In this document: one piece after another, positions 1 to 10,911 of the stretch
Position numbering within the stretch: position 1 is the stretch's first letter
How the letters are laid out: every line of letters starts with the position of its first letter
From: Trileptium ribeirensis
Lineage: Eukaryota > Nematoda > Enoplea > Enoplida > Thoracostomopsidae
NCBI GenBank assembly: GCA_030248225.1
Contig: JASANE010012179.1
Location: 44,894 to 108,893, forward strand
Direction of reading: 5' to 3'
DNA: 64,000 nt
Made by a program: the position numbers and the translations under genes
Notes under the pieces: model-generated
Seen by the model: the letters and a program-made list of their open reading frames with translations, nothing else
What the model was told of the DNA's origin: nothing
Databases searched by the model: none

Positions 1-296
1 AAGCCTAAGCGTTGCGGTATAAGTCATAGGTGTCTATAGTGGGTGTAATGGTCACCTCTATGAGTAGCATCTTCGCCGTTGAAGGCTCCATACCGCCCCT
101 TCACTTTCCCCGCCGCGCCGAAATTGTAATAATTTTTACAAAAATGCATTGAAAATTATAAAAGTAAAATTGGAGAAAGTAAGGAGAAATTTGTGGCAAG
201 CTATGTAAAGCTTAAGAAAATTTAAGCAAAGTTGTGAAAATTTTGAGTTCCGATAAATTTCTAAACTTTTAACACTCCGGCTTCCCCTATGCCTAA

Positions 297-553
297 TATT
301 CACAGCGAAGTGCGCGTACGAATTGCACACCATAAGCTATTGCAGCGACCATGTTGTAAAGAAAACAATATTGTCATGGCTTATTGCAAGCATAACGGAA
401 TCTAAAATATTGCTGTTACAACAACATTAGCTTTGATTGCACCCTCAATAGCTGAATCAAAAATATTGCCACTACAATAATATTGGCTTGTGTTGCATAA
501 CCACAGAACGGTCGAGTTAATGTTGCATCAAAAGCAGCTAGATATTGTAGCAA
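297..553 (-). repeat. Left arm of a long inverted repeat
   Basis: The reverse complement of this stretch matches 2452-2718 over most of its length. Shared words include CAATATTATTGTAG, GAGGGTGCAAT and GTGCAATTCGT. The arms are diverged but clearly homologous and enclose about 1.9 kb. The layout fits a foldback or long-TIR DNA transposon. No transposase frame is visible between the arms, and the outer ends cannot be placed because the left one may lie outside the window. Confidence 0.75.
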
Positions 554-570
554 CAATATAATGCTCGCTG

Positions 571-888
571 AGTTTGATATTGGTGCCCCCTCCAGTTTGA
601 TATTGGTGCCCCTCCAGTTTGATATTGGTGCCCCCTCCAGTTTGATAGCGGTGCACCACTCCAATTTGATTAGTGGTGCCTTTTTTAGTTTGATATTGGC
701 GCCCCTCTCTAGCTTGTTATTGGTACCCTCCAGTTTGGTATTGGTGCCTCTCCAGTTTGACATTTGTGGCCTCCTCTAGTTTGATATTGGTACCCCCCTC
801 CAGTCCGATATTGGTGTCCCTTTCCAGTTTAATATTGGCGTTCCCTCCAATTTTATATTGGTGCCCCATCCTGTTTGATATTACTGCC
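571..888 (+). repeat. 22-bp minisatellite, about 14 units
   Basis: About 14 imperfect head-to-tail copies of a 21-24-bp unit, consensus near AGTTTGATATTGGTGCCCC followed by TCC. It produces open frames on both strands that are repeat artefacts, not proteins. It lies just inside the left arm of the long inverted repeat. Confidence 0.9.
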
Positions 889-935
889 CTTTAACAACTG
901 AAGGGTCTCCAACATCTAGCTTGAGGGAGGCAAAA

Positions 936-970
936 ATATCAAACTGGAGAGGGGCGCCAATTTCAAACTG
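936..970 (-). repeat. Inverted fragment of the 22-bp minisatellite
   Basis: Contains ATATCAAACTGGAGAGGGGC and a second partial unit. These are the minisatellite unit in reverse orientation, about 50 bp beyond the main array. This points to an inversion or a foldback structure inside the repeat. Confidence 0.7.
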
Positions 971-2451
971 CTAACTAAAAAAGCTACTACAACAACTGGG
1001 CGACTAATAGCAAAATTGCTGCAGAAACTATGTCACTTTTAGAAAAACTGCTATAGGGTGTTTGCAACCACTGGGTGAAATCTGACTTTTTTGATACAAC
1101 TGATATAAAATTTTTATGAAATTCTAGACGCTTGTTGCCGCGTTATACACGAACAAATTAAATTTTCCAGCACTTTCACCTATAAATACAGTTTATCCAT
1201 TTGTGGCCCGGCCTTGAGGTGATGTAAAGATCTCGCTAACCAAATTAATTAAGAAACGGTTTGGCTGATTCACCTGCTTTATACTAAAAATGAATTTTTC
1301 TAAACTTATATATTTTATATGTGTTATTTTATATTATGATCTAAATGTTTTGTTTTACAAAAAAAACTGACAAAAATGTATATTTTATTATATGTGAGCT
1401 TTTTTAAAATGTACATGCCGACGTGATGTATTGACTGTTATAGCGAAATCATTTCAAGCGGAAATACATAGCTGTGCGCGGATAACCACCGGCCGGTGAC
1501 CCGCTCAAATTTTGAGCCTACGGGTAGCAGGTATCCTCGAGTAGTGGCTTTGGTCGCGCATAGGGAGTACTCGTAACGTACATAATTCTGCACGTTCAGC
1601 GGTCGCCTATATTACGAAATGGCTTAGTGGTTATGTCTTGTTAATGGCAACAAGACATAAATTGTGCCCGTTTATTGAGCCATGCTCTAAAAATTTAATG
1701 GATTTTTTAGCACCCTCTATCGAAATACAATGTTGGTTATATCCTTTAATGAGTATTTCGTGGATCCATTTAGAATGCGATCACTGTTATTAAAATGACT
1801 AAACTGTGCCTGTTTCTGAACGATGTTCACTAGTGGCGGTGAACAAGCCTCCAATTTTCGCGGTTTCCCGCGCGCTTTACTTTTTTTGCGGCAATGACAC
1901 ATATCAGCGAAATCTCGTTTTAATACACCGTAGTACAGCATCGCATTTCTATATGCGTAGTCACTATGCACCTCCATTTCATTAATTTATAATCTCGTGC
2001 ACGACAATATTTGAGCAAGTCCTAATTGTGTTATGCGTGCTTTCACCAAAACTATAGTTTGTTACAAGTTAATATAAATATGTAAACTCTACTAGTCAGT
2101 GAAGCGACAAGGAATTGTGAATGTGAGCGGCAGCATTTACGTTTATTTTGAATTTGTCTGTGACTAATGCGGCGTTCACGTTATAATGTCCCCAACGTTT
2201 GGAACCTATGTACCCCTCACAGTGTCAGACACACTGTTGACAACAGGTGTCTCAGACCCCCATGTTTTTAATAAATTTTTTTAAAACTTAAAACTTTTTA
2301 AAATTTTTAAAACAATTATGTACAGTTAAATTTAACAGGTTCGCGGAGTTAAAGGAATAGTGGAAAGTTTTCGTGTTTAGTTAATGTGATAAAAGCGGCG
2401 ACACTACCGACGACAATATTTGTAATTATGTTTACCATACAGAATATATTG
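971..2451. other. Interior of the inverted-repeat element, no gene seen
   Basis: AT-rich sequence between the inverted arms with no long frame and no recognisable motif. It holds one copy (2174-2206) of a short motif, GTTCACGTTATAATGT, that recurs at 3135-3166. Confidence 0.5.
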
Positions 2452-2718
2452 CTGCTACAATACTAACTATCTGCTTTTGACTAGCCATTTGTGCGGTTGT
2501 GCAACACAAGCCAATATTATTGTAGGGGCAATATTTTTGCTTCTGCTATTGAGGGTGCAATAAAAGCCAATGTTATTGTCGCAGCAATATTTTAGCTTGT
2601 GCTATTGACTGCACTATGTTTGCAATAACACAAAGCGATGACAATATTGTTTTTTTACAAGGTCGCTGTAATAGCTTACATTGTGCAATTCGTGCTCGCA
2701 CTTCTCTGTGAATGATGC
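2452..2718 (+). repeat. Right arm of the long inverted repeat
   Basis: Partner of 297-553 in opposite orientation. Beyond it, the words ACACCTATGAC (about 2792) and CTAGGGCTTA weakly mirror the first 30 bases of the window. The element may therefore span roughly 1-2850. Confidence 0.7.
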
Positions 2719-3134
2719 ACTACCTCGAAGACCTCCCTCCCCGTTGAGACCATCTTACCGCCGCCCCCCTTATGCTGACGAAGCTTCGACACCTATGACA
2801 TATTACTACATTAAACCAATCCTTTTTTATATTATGCTAGGGCTTAGACTAATCAGAAGCCTTTAAGGATAATCGTAAGTCCCTAGTAGACATCATACAT
2901 TGTTTCAATTCCAATGAGAATATGTTGAATTAAATAGGGATATGAGTGCTTTATAAATTTTCGCTGGAATTTGGAAATTCGAAATATCTGAAATTCGCTT
3001 GGGTTTGGGGACGCTGGGAGGCTTTAGATTCTTGTGGGAATTTCGGAGCCCCTTCCGATTACGTGAGCACAAATTATGATAGTATATTTTAATAACTTTT
3101 ATGCCTACCTTGGCCAATCTATCCTTTATGCTCC

Positions 3135-3166
3135 GTTCACGTTATAATGTTTCCTTCGTTTGGAAC
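3135..3166 (+). repeat. Second copy of a 33-bp motif
   Basis: GTTCACGTTATAATGT followed by CGTTTGGAAC is shared with 2174-2206. It is a dispersed repeat fragment of unknown class. Confidence 0.55.
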
Positions 3167-4990
3167 TTTTTACCCACTATGGTTGCGACTATACCGTAAA
3201 GACAGTGAAGGCCACACCCTTACTGTATAAATATTTATGAGGGTATCCGATACACCATATAGCTACTGCATCTTAGCATTACGTTGTCGGCGACACCATA
3301 TAGCTACTTTAATTTCGCGGAATGACGGACACCATCATAGCGGACACCATCATAGCTTATTTGATGTATATAAGAAATATATTTAGTAATCATTAGTTGT
3401 TTATTAAGAGAACACCAATACGCGTTACTTGTAAATGCTTCCTTATATTATGAAGGCTCTCTGACGATGCTAAGGCATTTAGTATAGAGACACGGAAAAG
3501 TCACAGCTTGCAGTAGCAAATAACGGAACTTTCTCAGCATTACGATAGCTCATAAAAGTTGTTTATTACGACATTCCATTCATCTTTTTCTGAAGCCAAT
3601 TCTTTTCTAAATACTAAATTTTATGCATCACCTGCGATAAGATGCGTGCACATGGGCCGAATTATGTCACACGCCAAAACGATCCAGCTCAATATCACGC
3701 AGATAGTCCACCTTGACAATCAAAATTTAGAACAGCCTAGCTAGGTTATGCTTTTGTCAACGATAGTTCAGCTGGACTGTCCATTTGTCACTAGGAGTTG
3801 AGCCGATCTTTTGTTATTAACAAGCCAGAGGCTTTTTAGTAAGCAAATTCACGCTTTCCTGTCCTTGTCTGCGACTGTGGAACATTTAAATGGAGAGAGT
3901 GCTTAAACTAAGCTATTTTATATCTATACATGCCCATTGGTGGTAGTGGGTATTTACCTACCTGAGCTGTCGGACCTCCCTCGGCTAGAAGTGCGACCCC
4001 TCTCCGTAGCAGGTGGTCTACACCTCCACCACCCCTCACCACGCGCTTGAGGCGACTTTCTGATTCTCGAATGTGGGTATTTTCGCACCCCCAATGGCAC
4101 TGTCTACCCCCAAAAAGATGTCAAGATGTTTAAGTGTCGCCCGAGGAAAGGGGTGCCTGAGGCTCAGGGAGATAATCAACCTCTACCCCTCTATGTTTTA
4201 GACTTATTTAAACAAGTTTGATTTGTAGCATGTAAAATGGTCATCTTGATGGGATGAACAACACAAGGGATTTGTAGATGAAAGAAGTCTGACATTAGAT
4301 TCTTACCGGCTGGCGTGTTCCCGGAACAGGGGGCACAGACCCGGGAACATGGAGGGAAGATTCTCCCACCAACAGAAATCACAAGCTGTGGATGCGTTGT
4401 TTGTTCTGACAACCTTCTTAGAAAACAGAGGCACATGAATTATCGATGACAGCGACAGAAAAAGAAATTTTCAGAATTTACTCCTAGCGCCTGCAGTGGA
4501 AACTCCGTTGTCTTCGCTCACTGTGTTCAAATATTACAGGGCCACTCACCTTATGTTTTTACTATTTTACCAAACGAATGAAAATGCAACAAAAACGATA
4601 TGCGTGTCGTAAAGGCATATACAAAGTACGATAAATTCAACTGTAAGATGTCAAATAATCGGGGTAGCACCATTTTGTCTGCAGCTAATCGGGATAAATT
4701 CCCCCAGATATTTTTGGTACTCCTTATACGATTGAGTTGGACTGTGACCACGGTTACAGAGATAGAAGTAAAGCGAACTGAAACGGCGCAGTGTAGGCTA
4801 CAGTGAAGGCTTTTGCTCAGAATACCTATTTATTAACCATTCGTCACGAAACATGATCATATTAATATAATGGCTACTAGCGAAATTCTGGTACCAAAAA
4901 TTTCAAGATTTGAATCTCATAGAGGCTTCATGAAAGATATAAGTCATAAATCGAAACTATAAGTTCAGAACCTGACCGTCCTTTAATACA
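3167..4990. other. Intergenic stretch, no supported gene
   Basis: Contains a tandem echo around 3283-3350 (ACACCATATAGCTACT and GACACCATCATAGC, each twice). A GC-richer patch lies at 3940-4190. A weak minus-strand exon candidate at 4307-4405 was considered and rejected. Nothing else is recognisable. Confidence 0.4.
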
Positions 4991-5405
4991 TATTTATGTA
5001 ATAACCGGTGACGCAGCTGCATGGCGCAACTTCCTAACACCATGCCCCTACGACCCCGGCTATCGTAACCTCAAGGGTGGACCATGACTACTAAAATTTT
5101 AATCCTACTCTTGGTCAGACCCAAGAAGCTACGCAGCTTCGCTGGCCGCAGGCTTCACGGGGTGTGTTCGGACCCCGCCCGAAAGGTTGCGCACGTGTCT
5201 AGTATCGGGTAAGATTTCTGAGGTCCCCCAGGGAGGCTAGCACCGACACTTGCTCGCAGGTCATGGAGCCTAGCCGCTATTCCCTATCTTAGACTCATCG
5301 GAAGTTGTTTAGCTCTATTTTAGTGTGATAAGGGTTGAAATCAATTGTGAAAGAGTCCCTAGAAATTTAGAGCTCAAGTTGAGTTACCTAGTTAAGATCG
5401 CGGTA

Positions 5406-5461
5406 TGCTCCGTGGTAGAGCATTGACTTATGTGGCCCCCACAGGGTTCCGACGAGCCCTG
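5406..5461 (+). other. Three consecutive hairpins, tRNA-like arrangement
   Basis: TGCTC-(CGTGGTA)-GAGCA, then TGTGG-(CCC)-CCACA, then CAGGG-(10 nt)-CCCTG. The first resembles a tRNA D-arm with a pol III A-box look, and the third is roughly a T-arm. The middle stem has only a 3-nt loop and no acceptor stem closes the structure. It is not a functional tRNA as it stands. Confidence 0.45.
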
Positions 5462-6383
5462 AGTGTTTAATGTCGGATTATCAATGGCGTGGCCTGCTTC
5501 CTCAAGAAATTCTACAAAGATCAAAGCTTATCGAAGGGACGAGTGTTCCTAAACAATAACGGGGCGGGACGAGTAAAACGGATCGGGGAAGCTTAGTAGT
5601 ATCTTGCTGTGGTCGCTACGGTTCAACACAATGTAGTGGCACGGGACGTTAAAAGAGAACAGGGGAGGAGCGTGTAGTTATTCGCCAAGTTGCGAACTAG
5701 GGGCGGTTATCCCTGCTTCGACTCAATGTTAGTTAACTAATCAGCTATGCGGTGCCCTAAGCAGGGGCCCTAGAGTGCTTTGGAAGTTGTTCCTTAAGGC
5801 AGGTCGCTCTGGGCGTCGAATACTCAAGCAGGCGGAGGAAAAACGGTGATCAGAACTGAGTACGCGAGCTCGACAACATCGTTGGAGCGCTACGTAAGGC
5901 GACGCCGACTCTAACGAGTGACAAGGGGTGCCTGGAAATTTATCCTCCAGATATACTCACATTTGTGCCTATGCCTGAAGTCACTCTATAGCGTTTGACA
6001 TCCTTACCTACCTAATAGTACGACTGACCGAACGACAAGTTAAACAAGCTAAAAGAAGGGGGAAATGGAATAGTCCCTAGGATTTAGGCCGACGGGATGC
6101 GGTCGGGGTGTTGCATGGCATGACGCGTTCTTATGGGCAACTTACGAAACGGTCATCCAGCCGATTGATTTCTATTCGAACTTGGTGTCGGGTTTTAGAT
6201 GGGGAGGCGAGTCCTTTAGACGGAATACGTTTAGCCGAAGGCTAAAACAGCCTCAATTCCTACCTATTGGGGTCGTTTGTACGAATCGGGCCATGGGCGA
6301 TCGGCCCGGGACGCGTTCGCGTCTTTTGGTTTCCTTTTTTGTTGTTGTTTGGCTGCCTCTCTCTAACGCCTATCTTTCCTATT

Positions 6384-6521
6384 ACACTGCACTGTTGCAG
6401 TGTCTCAACTGCATTATAGTGCAGTTGAGTTATCATCGACTTAATGGTCGATGTTGATGTGTTCCTATGGCTGAATGGTTAAGACTAAAGATTCTGCAGC
6501 GGACTTAAAATCTCCGTGCAG
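6384..6521 (+). other. Cluster of four consecutive stem-loops
   Basis: Stem 1: ACACTGCA / TGCAGTGT, loop CTGT (6384-6403). Stem 2: CTCAACTGCA / TGCAGTTGAG, 6-nt loop (6404-6429). Stem 3: CATCGAC / GTCGATG, 6-nt loop (6434-6453). Stem 4: CTGCA-g-CGGA / TCCGTGCAG with one bulged G (6494-6521). Four near-perfect stems of 7-10 bp within 138 bp is far from random expectation. The last lies in a stretch that also resembles a decayed Leu/Ser tRNA. Confidence 0.8.
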
Positions 6522-8190
6522 GATCAACTCACGAAGCGGGAAAATATAACTGGCTGACACTGAAACTGTAGAAAAAGTGAAACTGGGCATACATAGTACA
6601 TAGCCTAACGGGCAAACCGAGCTAAAATCACAGAAAAGCTAAACTCAGCGATCAGCTCGCTCCAAGAAGAAAAAGGGGTTTTGCACTCGCCCGGTTTGGG
6701 GCCGAAATGGCCCGGACGAGGAGGTAAGTTTCTTTATTTTTAGAAAGTCCTAAAATTTTGTTCACGGCGGGGACACAAGGTGTTTCTCCCGCAGAGGCGG
6801 TGTCTAGTGATGACGCAGGGGCAAGGTTTAGTTCTATCTCTTTTAGACAAGGGTCTCGAGAGAAGACCATTGCGTAGTGAAGTGGTGAACACCGGTAAAC
6901 TTAGTTGTTTTCACCTAGTAGTTATTTGAGGTCCAAAACTTGTGTATCACCACAGAACGATGCACCATCATCCCAGGTCAATGTCGGCGAAATTTTGCCC
7001 AGCTGGGGGCTTGCTCCTCCAGCTCATCTTTAAACAAGCCGGGGGTCTAGAGGGGCGTCTAAAGTTAATCCGGTCAGTCGTCGTAAAGAAATTCCTACTC
7101 GAATGAGATCCTTACAGAATTGATTTAGATGCCCTAAGGTCAAAGTCAAACAATTTAAACCGAGACGATCCCTAGACAGCAATCAGTTTAGAAAGCAAAC
7201 ACCTTAAACTCAAGTGGTAATACCTAGAATTTGATCTGTCTTTTGTGATCCCAAATTTTCCTAACTCAAAGAGCAAAACGAAATTTTAAGGGTTTCCTAA
7301 AACCCGCAGAGGTTAGTCCTCCGTCCCTAATCTGCGATTCTGTCCAAGCTCAAACACGGCATGAGAATTGAACGATCAACTAGGCTGCAAATTTGGAAAC
7401 CAAAATAGCAAAACCATTGAACAATTCTCTACTTTCCGTGGCATACACGTTCCAGAAATTTTACCGTGGTCGGCTCAGGAAAAGTCGTGGATCCTAACTC
7501 ACAAGAAGCAAGTCATGTAAAACCTGGACGAGAAGCGTCCATTTTGTTGTGCCTTACCTAAGACCACGGGGAATCAGCAAGACTTCGAATTAGTCGAACG
7601 GTCCTCACAGTGCTCTGCACGAACGTACCCTAAATCGCCTAACGCCTCCTACGTCGGAACTCGATTCTAGAGGTTGATTGCAGTTAAGATTGTGCATAGC
7701 TGTTCTGAGGGGACGGGGTGGGCGAAACCCAAACACGATTGATTCTACCTAGGGGCGAGAGACATGCTACATTCATGAGATACTTAAGTGAATGGCCTGT
7801 TACTCTTCATTCGGCAGGGAAACTAAACCCCTGCATCGACTAAACCGTCACGTACTTACGAACATTGATCCCTGGGGCAGCACCAGCTGAACCCCCTTCG
7901 CGAGGTATGCACCTACGCGGAAAGCCTCGGTCCATCGAGTCGATCCAAAGCAAAAGCGAAAAGCGAAGTAAAAAAAAACAGAGCCGCATGAAAACCAAAC
8001 ATTCAAAATAGTGCGTCGGAGCCGGTCAGTAAAGTCGACCGAACTCCGCGCTGTCGAAGTCCAACTGATTCGAAGATTCGACGCGTTGGTCGTAACCTCG
8101 AAATTTTTTGTCTGTAGGGAAGAATGGCGATTTTGTCGCCGTCCAATCGTTGGCGATTTCTTGACGCCCACTTTTTTGGATTTTCTGTGC

Positions 8191-8320
8191 AGTGTCCAAT
8201 TGGGGACACTTACGGAAAATCGAATCTTGACGGCTACCGTAAACCGTCGATGTCCTTAGAGAGAGTCGGCTTCAATTAAATTTGCCGACATCAAGTTTGA
8301 ATCTTCCGAGTACTCGGAAG
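8191..8320 (+). other. Second cluster of four stem-loops
   Basis: AGTGTCC / GGACACT (8191-8210), GACGG / CCGTC (8229-8248), GTCGGC / GCCGAC (8265-8289) and the perfect 18-nt palindrome CTTCCGAGTACTCGGAAG (8303-8320). They follow each other with short spacers, as in the 6.4-kb cluster. Confidence 0.8.
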
Positions 8321-8750
8321 TTGATCATCTGTGATTTTAACCCCGATTTTCTCATGAAACTTGAGCTTTTAAGCCCCAACTTCCAGCAATTAGTGCCGGA
8401 TGTTCGTTGAAATTCGAGTCTTCTTTGCTTGATTTCCTGTCCCAGATTGGTTGGGTCAACATTAGCGACTTCCGGGACACTTGATTTCTAAGCCTTTTTG
8501 AATTTGTTTCTTTTTTCTCCTTGGTTTAACCGCCAACTCGTCGTCCCACGCAACGACCAGCAATCTGTCGAAGCTCTAACTGTTTGACGACCCCATCTGC
8601 TATGTCGCTTTTGTGGTGTTGACTTGCCGCCCTCCTAATTAAGCCAAATTTAACTTAGCCGATGACCCTCGTTCATGAGGACAGCGTGGAACTTCAAGAG
8701 AAATCGAGCTTGTTTGAAATTTCCATGTGACTGCCTATGCTTTACTGGCT

Positions 8751-8834
8751 CGCCGGGGGGAACCGGCGACGGGAAAACGTCCGTCTCGAGGTCAGAGACG
8801 GGGCTAACCCTAACCTACTCCTAACAGGTTAGGG
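8751..8834 (+). other. Third cluster: three adjacent GC-rich stem-loops
   Basis: CGCCGG / CCGGCG with a 6-nt loop (8751-8768), CCGTCTC / GAGACGG with a 7-nt loop (8781-8801), CCCTAACCT / AGGTTAGGG with a 9-nt loop (8808-8834). All stems are perfect. Confidence 0.8.
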
Positions 8835-9080
8835 GCCCTGCTCCAAGTCCCCTGGAATCCGCGGGAGGGCCCTAAAGTCGCCCCCCGTTCGTCCTATCCG
8901 TCCATACTTTGTCCGTCCGTAAAATTCTAAATTTTAGTGAGTTTTAGTACGTGATGTCCTCGTTCGTCCGTTTTTTCGGTGTCCTTAAATACATAGTTAT
9001 ATATATACATATATATCCTTATACTTACACACATACACAAACACATCCACTACACACAGTTCGTACTAGACATGTTGGCG

Positions 9081-9108
9081 TCCTGAGCGACAGAAAGGTC
9101 GCTCAGGA
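9081..9108 (+). other. 11-bp perfect hairpin
   Basis: TCCTGAGCGAC, loop AGAAAG, GTCGCTCAGGA. This is the longest perfect stem in the GC-rich block. It has no T-tract and is not a bacterial-type terminator. Confidence 0.8.
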
Positions 9109-9419
9109 TAAACACATACACACAGCACGTCAAACACAACAACATCAAAAACGACAAAGAAGAAAACCGACCAGAAATGTCGGTTAGAGAGAGAACGAGG
9201 ACAAAAAGCGACGAGGACACGAAGAGGAAACGAAAGGGCGCGGGGAGGAAAGCGGGACAAGGGAGATCCCGGGGGAATGTCGAGGGGCTGGGGTCAGATT
9301 CGCTCCCAGGACGGAAAATGGTGTCGATTGATACCAAGCACAAGGGGGGTAGACATAGAAGCGGGTCGGGACCCATCTATGGGCTCCGATGTGTATTAGT
9401 GTGGGGAGCTTTAGCGGGC

Positions 9420-9630
9420 TCTCCTGCGTTAACGGATGGGCGGAGCGACACCCGCCGGGTATTGTTGGACTCGTCGCACAACGGCGATTTGAACGATACT
9501 GGGGCGGCAGGGATAAGAACGGTACTAAAATTGCAGCGATTAGAGAGAGTGGTGGCTACGGTAGGGGCGTTGTTGCTGGTTGTCCTGGGTTAACGGGGCG
9601 GCGGACCGAGACCCGCCGGGTATTTTCGGA
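9420..9630 (+). repeat. Direct repeat of about 50 bp, 160 bp apart
   Basis: About 9420-9468 and 9581-9630 share the order TCCTG, GTTAACGG, GGCGG, then ACCCGCCGGGTATT. The shared ACCCG-C-CGGGT is itself a small palindrome. Part of the hairpin-rich block. Confidence 0.6.
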
Positions 9631-9750
9631 GATGTCTCACCGAGACGAATCCAATGAGGGGCCATTTTAGAGTTGAGAGAAAAATCTCGAATTATCGGTG
9701 CCCATCAGCGGTTGACAACAGCTTTCTAGGCATCTTTGAATGACTGCCGC

Positions 9751-9779
9751 GAGCCAGCAGGGGCTCGGACGGAAGTCCG
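9751..9779 (+). other. Two abutting hairpins, one with a GGAA loop
   Basis: GAGCC-(AGCAGG)-GGCTC followed directly by CGGAC-(GGAA)-GTCCG. The second closes on a GNRA tetraloop, which suggests RNA-level structure. Confidence 0.65.
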
Positions 9780-10576
9780 GCGCACATTGTTGGACTCAAC
9801 TAGTCACTATGAACAAAACGAGGGGTCGCATGCGCCGGTTCGAGAGTAGGGTAGGGGAACGAGGGTGTCGGAAGGTGGGGGCTGGCATTAGTTGCATACC
9901 ACAACGGGCTACGGAAACGAAGCGGTTTTACCTGAGAGAGTTGTCCACAGGGCACACACACAAGTAGATACATTTATATATTTTATATATGATATGTCCT
10001 AAATATATGGAAGGTAACAGTCCCGGTTCCACGTTTCCAATCCCACCTAGCGTAAGTAGCGATTTTCTCTGCACGTTACAAGCGAAGTTTCGGCGTTGTC
10101 CGGGGCGTCTTTGGATGTCCAACCACAATTCCCCAAAGTGTTCTACCAGCCTGCTCCGGTTATTTTCCGGATCATGGTACAGTAGACGGTGACGGGTCTT
10201 CGAATTAACCCGACATCCCTCGTCCCTTATAATCGCGAAAGCTACCAAAAGTATGATTTCCGCTTGTTGCGACTTGTTGTTTCGCGTGACCATTACTTAC
10301 TATATCGCTAAAACCAAGTAAAGTTAATATTTTTGATTTCAGTCTTAACAAACTTGTTTTCTTGAGCGTGCAGCCCGAGGCCTCCTATTCCCGGACGGCC
10401 ATAATCTTCAAAACATTAGCGTACAGAGGCGACTGGCTGGGGTTTTGCCTGATTCCCATTTCCTGTCGGTTCGGGGCTTACTGCCTTGCCTTCTAAAGCG
10501 GTTTAAACGGCCTAATTCTCGTTATCCCGTTCCAATTGCTTCGCACCACACTCGTCCCAGTGATCAGACACGCAAT

Positions 10577-10911
10577 AAGAATGATACATGAATCATGTTA
10601 TAGGATCCGGCATAAAATGATAAACGGGTCACGTTTTGAAATACGACATAAAAATGATAAACGGATCATGGATAAAATGATAAACGAATCATATTATAAA
10701 CTACGGCATAAAATGGTAAACGGATCATGGCATAAAATGAAAAACGAATAATGTTATAAATTACGGCATAAAATGATAAACGAATCATGGCATAAAACGA
10801 TGAACGAATCATATTATAAAATACGGCATAAAAATGATAAACTAATCATGGCATGAAATGATAAACGAATCATATTATAAAATACGGCATAAAATGATAA
10901 ACGAATCATGA
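10577..10911 (+). repeat. Tandem repeat with alternating short and long units
   Basis: Repeats of ATAAAATGATAAACGAATCAT alternate with a longer unit that adds ATTATAAAATACGGC, giving a higher-order period near 60 bp. A 71-codon open frame here is an artefact of the repeat. Confidence 0.85.

Larger units (their letters stand above)
5000..10170. other. GC-rich block dense in perfect stem-loops, no long ORF
   Basis: Base composition rises sharply near 5000 and falls again after about 10.2 kb. The block has no open frame above about 140 codons and no recognised protein. It contains many short perfect hairpins, often two to four in a row: 5110-5140, 5158-5177, 5406-5461, 6384-6521, 8191-8320, 8751-8834, 9081-9108, 9751-9779. 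Such hairpin-studded, gene-poor sequence is known from some organelle genomes and from structured non-coding elements. No organelle gene or rRNA motif could be found, so the origin is open. Confidence 0.6.

Noticed and set aside
4307..4405. Minus-strand exon candidate with ACDFCWWENLPSMFPGLCPL and donor CG|GTAAGA
   Set aside because: A second frame across the same bases is also open and Cys-rich, the acceptor choice is arbitrary, and no neighbouring exon in a matching phase was found.
6463..6545. tRNA-Leu(UAA)-like sequence
   Set aside because: The D-arm resembles a type II tRNA, but there is an extra ~12-nt segment before the anticodon arm, no T-loop consensus and no closing acceptor stem. 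At best a remnant.
6724..6743. Apparent 20-nt intron, GTAAGT...TTTTTAG
   Set aside because: Too short for animal splicing and no coding frame on either side.
9177..9593. 138-codon plus-strand frame rich in Arg, Lys and Gly
   Set aside because: It lies in the GC-rich hairpin block with low stop frequency, runs into the direct repeats at 9420-9630, and has no domain or splice signal.
5000..10170. Organelle rRNA or protein genes
   Set aside because: No conserved SSU or LSU words and no recognisable organelle protein frames were found by eye, so organelle origin stays a hypothesis only.
10577..10911. Possible CRISPR-like array
   Set aside because: Units are contiguous with no unique spacers, and the context is eukaryotic.
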